From: Lycorma delicatula
Taxonomy: Eukaryota > Arthropoda > Insecta > Hemiptera > Fulgoridae
Length of the DNA: 64,000 bases
Assembly (NCBI RefSeq): GCF_047948215.1
Contig: NC_134455.1
Location: 300,070,647-300,134,646, forward strand
Reading direction: 5' to 3'
Numbering within the stretch: the first letter of the stretch is position 1; the number at the start of each line of letters is the position of its first letter. Below are positions 56,160-64,000 of this stretch, one piece after another. The notes beneath the pieces were generated by a model. It ran no database searches. It was not told where the DNA came from and saw nothing but the letters and a program-made list of their open reading frames with translations. Made by a program: the position numbers and the translations under genes.

Positions 56160-56604
56160 ATCTATATGTTTCAGCTTTGAACAAACATTACTTTGGAGGG
56201 GAAAAGTTTCAGTTCTTTTCTTACAGCTTTATGTTTGGTAACAAGTCCGATATCTTACTGCTGTGCTAACTTACGTATTAACTTAGATGGAATTTCGGCT
56301 GTAGCATCCGAAATATCAAGCAGCTTCAGCTTCTGTTCGTTTAGTTTAGTTTGTCTTCCGTTTCGAATAGCGTCTTCAACAGAGCAGATTGCCCGAAATC
56401 TTTCGATAAGATTTCGAACTGCATTGCCGTATTTGTAAATTTTTCAAAAAGATTTTGCTTCAGAAAATCAGTATACTTGTTTCCTTCACGAAAGACGTAT
56501 TCAAAGAGAAAAGTGCGTTGTTCTACCGAAAGAACCATTACGTTTCGCGCAATTATTGATTCCGATAAACGAAACAAAGCATGTTCAGTCACAACTCTTG
56601 ACAT
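56160..56604 (-). pseudogene. DUF4817-type HTH domain, transposase-like N-terminus
   Basis: The minus-strand frame 56604-56341 encodes MVLSVEQRTFLFEYVFREGN, KYTDFLKQNLFEKF and FEILSKDFGQSALL. In a second frame LLDISDATAEIPSKLIRKLA and DIGLVTKHKAVRKELKLFPS follow (about 56320-56190). This is the order of the DUF4817 / HTH region common in insect genomes at the N-terminus of IS630-like transposases ('VEQR.FLVEYVFREGNRYTD...'). The catalytic DDE domain is missing. One in-frame stop (after LAQQ) and a frameshift are present. Confidence 0.7.
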
Positions 56605-56834
56605 CTTAGTTTATTACTGAACAACGCCTAACGAACCTACAGAGAAACTAACATAACGTCGAAAGAACAGAATGCACCACATATTTCTAAAGCATATTGC
56701 ACAACGTCTTTCTGTACGCACTGTATACATTTAAAGTCTAGTAAAACTCTATTTTTGCTACACTTTTGTTAGCGGTTGATAGTGACAAAGGAAATATCCT
56801 GTTAGTTTTCGGACTAAAGGTCTATCTTTTTCTG

Positions 56835-57095
56835 TTTAGCCTGCGGAACCACTGGGAGGTGTATTCAGAGAATGAATGAGGATATATGTATGAATGTTTA
56901 GTCGAATACAGTCTCAGGTCGACCATTTCTTAGATGTGTGGTTAATTAAAACCCAACCACAAATAAACACCGGTATCCACGATCTAATATTCAAATCCAT
57001 ATAAAAGCAAAACTACCTTTACTAGGATTTGAACCTTAGAACTCTCGACTTCGAAATCAGCTGACGAGTTCACCAGTATACCAACCCGGTGGGTG
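56835..57095 (-). mobile_element. tRNA-derived SINE (type B)
   Basis: On the minus strand the head reads CACCCACCGGGTTGGTATAC and TGGTGAACTCG (A-box region about 57083-57073), and then an exact Pol III B box GGTTCAAATCC (57035-57025). The body has CGTGGATACCGGTG and GGTTGGGTTTTAATTAACCA. The tail has GGTCGACCTGAGACTG, TCATTCATTCTCTGAATACA and GGTTCCGCAGGCTAAACAG. The plus-strand fragment at 31062-31215 shares the body and tail. The head lacks the cloverleaf integrity of a true tRNA. Confidence 0.78.
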
Positions 57096-57357
57096 TCGAG
57101 CTGATAATCATAAAATTATTTTCTATTGATCTATTTCCATTGTATACTAGTAATAGAATTTTTATCTCTAGTTTAATGAAGACATGAAAATGATTGCGAT
57201 TTTTCTGAAGAGTTAACTGTTTTGATCTATTCGTACTGTCTTGAATAATTCCAAATTTAAGAGTTTTGACATAAATTATCCAAAGTATTTATTTTAAATT
57301 ATATTTTAGTGTAAGAATTTAATTTGAAAATGAGGAGTTTATTAATACATTCCCCTA

Positions 57358-57408
57358 GTCTATCTCACTCTTTCTCTCTCTCTCTCTCACTCTCTCTCTC
57401 TCTCTCCC
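57358..57408. repeat. (CT)n microsatellite
   Basis: TCTCTCTC runs with two CACT interruptions. Confidence 0.95.
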
Positions 57409-57409
57409 T

Positions 57410-59510
57410 AACCACACAATCACAATCATTCTATCATTCTAACTATCTCTTATCTTAATCACTTTTCTTCCTTAATCACCTTCTTGAAATTGTATTTCAA
57501 GAAGTACCTCTCTTTTAAAATCATCTTTTCTAGCCACAGCTGTTAGAATCATCAACTCCGTAGATCAAGGTTTAATGAACCCTAATAAATTAAAAACTTT
57601 TGAAAATCAGTTCAAGAAAGTTCAAGATTTAATTCATAATATAACTATGAATACTAACTTTTTATTTTAATACTCTTAATTTCCATTTCATTTAAACAAA
57701 AATTTTTTAACTTTTTATTATTTTAGTAAAATATAATTAATATTTTATTTTTTAATAATGTAAGCTGATTGCAGTATGAATATTTTTATTTATTACTCTG
57801 ATTAGGTAGCAGAGAGAACCATCGATTCTAACCTTGTCAGAAAAAAAAAATCAATAAATCAGTCAAACCGAATTTTTCTCTATTTCAGTTAATTGGTTAA
57901 TACTATATGTCAGACTATGACAAGAAAAGTTTTTTTATTACTTCTTCATCTTATATAAGTTCATAAATAAAAGTTCATTTAAAGATACTGGGGTCAGCAG
58001 AATGAGCTATAATTTCTTTCTCTTGTTTTGTGACTATTATTGACTTAATCTGTGAATGGTATTTTACCTCCTAACTGCTAAATTGACTTCTGTTTGTATA
58101 CCCCAATGTAATCAATGCGTCTTTCTTTTTATACTGTGTGTTTCAGCCTACTGAATTTTTTTTTTAAATAGAAGGTAAAAATTCAATTATTATCTTTTTG
58201 TTTAAAATAATCTATTTCTATCATAAATGAACTATACTGTCTACCCAAAACAAGTAGCTAAGTCTGATAACCCATGGTACCTAGATTTACACTGTATCCA
58301 TAAAACAGGTACCTACATTCTCCATAGCTGATTTCAAGCATAATGAAGCATCTTTAGAAGGCAATTATAATTTAGATTAATCTACATTGACTGTTATGAT
58401 ACATTCAGTCCTTGTACTGCTGATCAATAACAACATGTGATAGTTCTGTTATCCCCATATCACTGAAAAACTCCTCGACTGCATGAACCAATATCTTATC
58501 TTTTGAATTCTGATTTTCTCCTACTTCTTTGCCATCAGAATACATTTCCTCTTCATTAAAATTCTACAGGTATGAACTTCATTGTAAAGATTTTATATAG
58601 TGTTACTAATTTATTTTAATATAACGTAATGATATCATACATGAATTAAATTCTATTGTTTATCATTGGTTTAGGATTAATTATAAGAAAGGAGGAAAGT
58701 GAAATAGCTGAAACTTACATGCAATTAATAAAAGTTTTCTTCATTATTAGTTCAGAACTTTTGATGTGAGGGCTAGAAAAACATAATATTTGTTTTCAAA
58801 ACCTAAAAATTATATTTCATTAAATCCCTTTGAAGTTCCAACACAGCAACCTAAAAGCAGAAACTTACTTTCAAAGACCTTACTAAACAATATAAGTTAT
58901 TTACTTTTTCGGAGATAATTCTCTTTTCTACTCCAATACATTTCTCCTTTATTTAATTTCCTTTTTCTGATTTTCTCCAACAACTTGTTGGTGACTGTAT
59001 TTCTTAACAATGGTTTTGTATGCTGTTAACATTATAATTATGACTTCATTCACCAGCTCTAATTTAATTCTCAATTCCCATAGTTTTCTGTCTACTAATA
59101 ACTTTCTATCTAATTTCTCCTAAATTTTCTTTCATTTTATTATTTACTTTTTTAAAGTTATCTTTTCATTTACTTCAATAACTTCATTGGTAAAATTTGA
59201 GTTGCTCTCCTTATGGGTGGCCATTTTATTCTATCAGTAGTACCAGACAGAATAAAATTCTGTCTTTTTGTTCCTAGTTTTCCCTTTTCTTTTTAAACAA
59301 ACTCACATTATACCATTACTAAATTTTATTGCCAATAATTTAATTTCAAAAATTCTTTCTATCTGATGCCTATATAGGTAGTTCTTTCTATCTTTGTAAA
59401 ATCTATTTTTATAAAATTATATATTTATAGTAAATCTACATTGACTTTTTTTTTCTTTCTTATTGTGATTTTGAAAACCAGAACAATATTATAAAAAAAA
59501 TTAATTTTGG
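57410..59510. other. AT-rich interval with weak ORF-like pieces
   Basis: A plus-strand frame near 57510-57668 reads LATAVRIINSVDQGLMNPNK, which resembles nothing with certainty. A minus-strand frame near 58560-58405 reads NFNEEEMYSDGKEVGENQNS and ILVHAVEEFFSDMGITELSH without a stop, preceded by CTGTAG like an acceptor. Neither can be named. A small hairpin, CTTCTTGAAAT-TGT-ATTTCAAGAAG, is at 57480-57504. Confidence 0.3.
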
Positions 59511-59514
59511 AATG

Positions 59515-59590
59515 CTAGTTTTTTGGTTTTTTTTTTCACCTCCAGGACCACCATTAGGTATTGCTTCAGAGGATGAGATGATTGACAAGT
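59515..59590 (-). repeat. SINE-tail fragment
   Basis: TTTTTTTTTTCACCTCCAGG, then ACCACCATTAGGTATTGCTT and CAGAGGATGAGATGA match, in the same orientation, the tail of the SINE at 27.1 kb (TTTACCTCCGGGTCC...GCAGAGGATGAGATGA). They also match, less closely, the type B tail (GGAACCACTG...TTCAGAGAATGAATGA). The rest of the unit is not recognisable. Confidence 0.6.
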
Positions 59591-59659
59591 AGCAAATGAA
59601 CATACCACTGTACAATGAACTCACACCACAGAGTCCGGCAGAATGCTAGTTGTAAAACA

Positions 59660-59935
59660 TCAAACTGCCTATTTAGCATTTATAGATCTTGGAAAGGCAT
59701 TTGAAATTTAAAACCAAACAGAATTTTACATTCTAAGAAACATTATGAATGAAATATAAAAAAGAACATATATTTATAATTTGTTACAAAATAGGAATAA
59801 AAAATTATAAAAGGCAATCTGCATTGTAAAAAGGATTTGTCCCTTTTACATACATGAGAAAATTAAAGGAATTAATAGAAAATTTAAGTCCTGGGACAAT
59901 GTTAAGGCTCGTTCATCCTTGGTGATTTATTGAGA
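59660..59935 (+). pseudogene. RTE-like RT scrap
   Basis: Plus-strand TAYLAFIDLGKAFE (about 59670-59710) corresponds to the catalytic motif A (FIDLEKAFD), here with E at the final position. It continues TEFYILRNIMNEI-KRTYIYN and LLQNRNKKL as expected for the following helix. Stops interrupt it, and no motif B or FADD was found downstream. Confidence 0.55.
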
Positions 59936-61520
59936 ATGAGTCATGACTTATTATTATAAAAAGTTTAATCTAAAGTAAGAAATGAATAAAACAAAGACAA
60001 GGAAATATGAAAGTAAGAAGTGGAAATGGAAATGAGGAAATAAACATTTAGAAAAGAGAATGGTGTAAAAAGGAAATGCAGAATTTTTTTATTTAATAAT
60101 AAAATTTTGATAACAAAGGATGATTTAGGATAAAATAAATCCAGAGCTACATTGCACAAACTAGCAAGCTTTTATCCAGGAAAGAATTGTTTTTATCAAA
60201 TATAGATACAGGAATCAGAAAGTAATTCATAAAACTGTCTGCATATGTTGTAGCAACGTAATATAGAGGTTAAAAAATTCAAGGTCTTCTGACGTCTCAA
60301 GCGAGGTGAAGCATGTGTGAACCCCTACGCGAGGTTAGAGTGGGGTGAGGTAAGATGAGAACCTCTTATGGGGCTATACCAATCATCACATCAACCAGTA
60401 TCGTTTTATGTTCATTTCATGAACTGCACAAGGAGTGGATAGCTGATCTCTCCGTTTTAATCCTGGAAAACTGTATATTATATATTTAGGGAAGCATATT
60501 TTATCGATAATGCAAAAACAACATCGTTAAAAAACTAGCAATATATAACCTTCTTGAATTTTAACTATATCCGTATTTCATATCTTTTGACAAACTTTTT
60601 TATAATTAGAACATTAAACATTTAGAATTAAACATTTAACAATAAATTTAATGGCGGGGATAACCCCGCCCTTAATTTTACTTTGTGGAAGCGGGAGGGA
60701 ATATATGTTTGATTGATATGAGGTTCATTCTGTTTTTATCTTTCTTGAGATAAAGTCTTATCTTATTAAATCTAGGTAAGGAGAGCGTATTAGGTAGCGG
60801 TGGACAATCTGAGTTGGAAATTTCAGTGATTCAAGGGATGTATTAAATACTTTTCGCTATCCAAAGAGAATGGCACAAACAATAGTAATTTCTATTTTTT
60901 ACTTTTATTTTTGTAAATAATGTTAGAATTAAGTATTACGCGTACGCATAGTTTACCACGTTGTTAACTAATATTTTTATCCTTATTACATCTTCATTAT
61001 AAGTTTTTCATTATTTTATTATAAGTAATTCACTTATCTATTGATGATAAATGTTTGTTTAACTTTGAAATGGCGATCTAGTTTTAGGTTTATATAATTT
61101 ATTTTTAAACGGTCTTTGAGCGATTTGTAGCTTCTACTTCTACTTTAATAACTGTTCAGCATATTGTTTTATGTGTAAATTTTAATAAATTATCGTAACA
61201 ACGAATTATTAGTTAAAGAATTATTGCCACTCAAATTCTCGTAGAATAAAAATGTACAAAAGTAACATTAAAGAAATCACTTAAGCAACAGAAATAATAA
61301 TTTTATAGATTTATAGGATAAATCTTCTTGATTCTAATTGCAAGATACTACTAACTACATAAAGAAAAATATATTTATTTCTTTTAAACTAAACGAACAA
61401 AAATAGCTCGTAAATAGTACTTTTTTAAGAACATCCATATTGGGACATTTGAAAATAGACTATTTCATAAAATAATAAATAATCTTTCAAAAACCGTTAA
61501 CAGAAAAAAGAATCTCTCTC
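59936..61520. other. AT-rich interval
   Basis: A GC-rich patch at about 60290-60400 (GCGAGGTGAAGCATGTGTGA) is unexplained. A strong stem-loop, GGCGGGG-ATAA-CCCCGCC, is at 60653-60670. No coding sequence was recognised. Confidence 0.35.
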
Positions 61521-61524
61521 TCTC

Positions 61525-61526
61525 TG

Positions 61527-61566
<40 letters not shown>

Positions 61567-61840
61567 AAGTTCTCCCGGGTGAACTACTCTGAAAGTAATC
61601 GAAAAACATTTCATATAAATATAAGTCCTAAAATGCTTCTTTTGCGAGTTACGGCTAGTGAAGATTTCGCTCGGATTTCAGTTACCCAGTGAAATGAGGT
61701 TACACTGAAATTTTTAGGACGTTAATTAAAGGCTAAAATAAGTTATTTTTTATGGTTTTTGACCTGAAAAATTGAGTAAAATAGGACCCACAACCGTATT
61801 TATAGTAGTTTTTGAGAAATCTTGGGTGAACGCCAATAAA
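61525..61840 (-). repeat. Inverted partner of the 17.6-kb repeat, starting in (TA)n
   Basis: After (TA)n at 61530-61561 the plus strand reads CACGAAGTTCTCCCGGGTGA, AAAATGCTTCTTTTGCGAGT, TACGGCTAGTGAAGATTTCG, CTGAAATTTTTAGGACGTTA and GGACCCACAACCGTATTTAT. Each is the reverse complement, with divergence, of blocks at 17590-17850. Confidence 0.75.
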
Positions 61841-61929
61841 TTGGGGTACAAAACCGAGTTTTTTTTAATGTTTAATTAAGTGATTATTTTCGCTGGCAGA
61901 ATAGGTTATGAAGGATGGAGTATTTGTAA

Positions 61930-64000
61930 CCATAATTGACAGCTTCCAATAAGACCTTCGGCACAACAGATTGAGAGAATAGTAGAAAGGGTCGCATATA
62001 GGCTCCGTAATATATTAGAGGCAACACCTGATACTCTAACGACGATCATACAGCAGGAAATGGACAAGGAAATTAGAGCCACAAATCGCAGGGGACAAGT
62101 ATACTGGTGGTCTGATGAAATAGCGGGCTACCGGAGAGCATTACAAAAAGCTAGAAGAAAAAAACCAAGGCTTAGAATTAGAGGTGGTCAGGAATATTAC
62201 ATGGCAGTCCACTCATATGTTCAAACGAGAAGATTGCTAAACAGGTCCATCAAAAAGTCGAAGAGGTATCATTGGATGAGATTTGTGAGGACTTGGACAA
62301 GGATCCCTGGGGCCAAGCCTACAAAATAGTAACGAAGAAATTCGGCAGGCGTCTACCAACACTCAATAAACGTCAAGCAGAGGTTCAGTTTAAAGAACTT
62401 TTTCCACGTGAAGAAGAAATTGGAGGAGTTATTTTGCCAGAGTTTGAGCCTAGACGATTTACGCCTGCCGAGTTGGCTTGTGCAATTAGACAATTAGGTA
62501 ATAAGAAGAGCCCTGGCATAGATGGCATACCAGCAGCTATACTGAAAGGCTTAATAAAGAAGTTGCCTTGGGAAATGACGGACTTGGCCAGTTATGGGCT
62601 TGAAAGGGATTCTTTTCCCAGATGTTGGAGGGAGGCAAGAGTGGTCTTCCTCCCAAAAAGTAATGATGAACAAGGTCAAGTGAAGTATAGACCACTTAGT
62701 CTATTGAACAATCTGGGAAAGGCGGTTGAAAAAATGTTGGCCGCCAGAATTGTTAGAGAAGTTGAAGAAGGTGAAGGGATTAACCCAAATCAATTTGGTT
62801 TTTGGAGGGGACGCTCCACTGTATTAGATGCCAACAAGGTAATAAATTGGACCCTTGAGGTGAAAAGTGGTACATGGAGAACTAGAAGAATTCCGCTTCT
62901 TGTCTCCTTAGATGTTAGAAATGCTTTCGGCACAGTAAAGTGGAGTCAGATTCATAGGGCATTACAGGCAAAACAACATCAGCCCGTATTTGAGGAGACA
63001 GGTGGCGAAATACCTTTCAGAAAGGACTTGTACAGTGAATTCACAAGAAGGAGAATTGATATGTATATTCAATATATACGGTGGAATTCCCCAAGGTTCG
63101 GTTTTGGGCCCTCTTTTATGGGTCCTCACCTTTGATGATGTTCTACAATTGGACTATCCGCCTGGTGTGGAAACAATAGCCTATGTGGATGATTTGGCAG
63201 TCCTTGTACAGGGCAAGACATGATTGGAGGTGCAGGAGAAGGCCAATATGGCGCTTGCAAAGATACATGAATGGTTGCAAGAAAAGGGACTTACGTTATC
63301 AATTAATAAATGTAAGTTCATCACGTTTACTGGTAGAGGAGTTATAGAACGTCTGAACATTGTGGTAAATGGACAGGAAATAATGGAGACAAGCTGCCTG
63401 AAATATCTGGAAATTCTTTTTCAGAGAAATTGTGCCTTTTCTGAACATATTAATAGTATATGCATTAAAGCGGACAACATGCTCATCGGCTTAATATGAT
63501 CATGTAAACAAAGAAGGCTCCTAGAGCTTCCAAAAGAAAGGTGACAGTATCGGCAGTTGTATCATCTTTATTGTATGCAGTGCCTGTATGGTGGACTTCA
63601 TTACGAATCAAGAAAAACAAAAATAGACTTGTGCGAACGCATAGGAGGCTGTTGGGGGGAGAGGTTTCCGCTTACAGAACAGTCTCCTATGAGGCACTTT
63701 GCACCTTGGCAGCAGTACCTCCAATCGACTTAATGGCCCATTACAGAGTAGAGATATCGCAAGGACTGGAAACTCAGGAGGCTAAGCATAGGCTGATAAC
63801 TAGATGAAAAGAAAGGTGGAGAGAGGTAGGACCTGCTAGCAGGACAAAACAGCTAATCTCTCACCTTGAGAGTTGGATCAATAGGAAACACGGGGAGGTG
63901 GACTTCTTTTTGTCGCAGTACTTTGCGGGCCACGGTAATTTTAATTACTACCTTCACAGAGTTGGGAGAAGATAAACGCCGGCCTGTATGTACTGCGGCA
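61930..64000 (+). mobile_element. R1-like non-LTR retrotransposon, 5'-truncated, continues past the window
   Basis: The element begins inside ORF2, in the linker between endonuclease and RT (about 61930), immediately after the inverted repeat. It runs to the last base of the window, so its 3' UTR lies outside. It is the best preserved R1-like copy here, with a 287-codon uninterrupted frame. Confidence 0.8.
61930..64000 (+). pseudogene. ORF2 (RT) of the 5'-truncated R1-like element, partial
   Basis: The linker carries RGQVYWWSDEIAGYRRALQK and RLLNRSIKKSKRYHWMRFVR (62060-62329). RT (62272-63135) has FTPAELACAIRQLGNKKSPG, IDGIPAAILKGL, KYRPLSLLNNLGKAVEKMLA, NPNQFGFWRGRST and LVSLDVRNAFGTVKWSQI (motif A, catalytic Asp kept). 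A frame shift near 63080 leads to GGIPQGSVLGPLLWVLTF and IAYVDDLAVLVQG, with an intact YVDD (63182-63202). The thumb (63224-63500), a connector to 63807 and the start of the C-terminal HGEVDFFLSQYFAGHGNFNY region (about 63893) follow. The Cys/His motif (ACMYCG) is cut by the window end. It shares many blocks with ORF2 at 13.5-16.4 kb. Confidence 0.82.

Noticed and set aside
57020..57095. Functional tRNA gene on the minus strand
   Set aside because: Same reasoning: it continues into a SINE body shared with 31062-31215.

Overview
This window is AT-rich, repeat-dense nuclear DNA of an arthropod, most likely an insect and perhaps hemipteran. The evidence is the element mix: R1-like, Jockey-like and RTE-like non-LTR retrotransposons, BEL/Pao LTR elements, Tc1/mariner (IS630) and pogo/Tigger transposases, a DUF4817-type HTH fragment and tRNA-derived SINEs. 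There is also a 5' fragment of U2 snRNA. I see no intact host gene, rRNA, true tRNA or CRISPR array. The recognisable coding sequence is almost all decayed transposon protein. Two short stop-poor stretches (17050-17361 and 21641-21856) could be host exons or unrecognised element ORFs.

Layout. 0.3-5.4 kb: a degenerate minus-strand BEL/Pao element in two blocks (RNase H-integrase at 0.3-1.4 kb; RT start, protease and gag at 4.3-5.35 kb). Between them lie an RTE-like RT scrap, a minus-strand Jockey-like element with an internal deletion, and a foldback/MITE-like inverted repeat. 7.0-8.3 kb: an isolated minus-strand R1-like ORF1 (Gag) fragment. 9.9-10.5 kb: the first of four copies of a roughly 0.6-kb non-coding repeat (family R; others at 33.7, 53 and 55.4 kb). 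11.7-17.05 kb: a nearly full-length plus-strand R1-like element with overlapping ORFs and a poly-A end. 17.6-20.2 kb: a non-coding composite repeat whose (TA)n flank has an inverted partner at 61.5 kb.

20.7-21.65 kb: a minus-strand Jockey RT fragment, followed by the candidate exon. 24.4-26.0 kb: a minus-strand pogo/Tigger transposase. 26.6-31.2 kb: a second, minus-strand R1-like element whose 3' tail matches that of the first, interrupted by two SINEs. 31.4-32.04 kb: an orphan RNase H domain. 34.7-35.4 kb: an RTE-like tail and an unidentified ORF. 36.2-39.25 kb: a plus-strand BEL/Pao element. 39.3-40.5 kb: a minus-strand RTE-like element. 40.65-40.82 kb: a 58-bp unit in three identical copies. 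41.2-43.2 kb: two opposite-facing IS630 transposases. 50.9 kb: the U2 fragment. 53.4 kb: a perfect 48-bp palindrome inside a family R copy. 56.2-57.1 kb: the DUF4817 remnant and a SINE. 61.9 kb to the end: a 5'-truncated R1-like element running off the window.

The functional relationships are those of genome parasites. Autonomous LINEs supply the machinery for SINEs, and several SINEs here share a common 3' tail, which suggests one LINE partner. Nearly all autonomous ORFs carry frameshifts and stops, so this looks like an old heterochromatic or intergenic graveyard with a few younger insertions (the 62-kb R1-like copy and the 58-bp tandem array). I found no convincing new multi-gene system. 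The most unusual signals are the palindrome, the U2 fragment with flanking repeats, the shared-tail SINEs, the composite repeat and the two unidentified ORFs. Clade names are from motif reading by eye, not from database searches.
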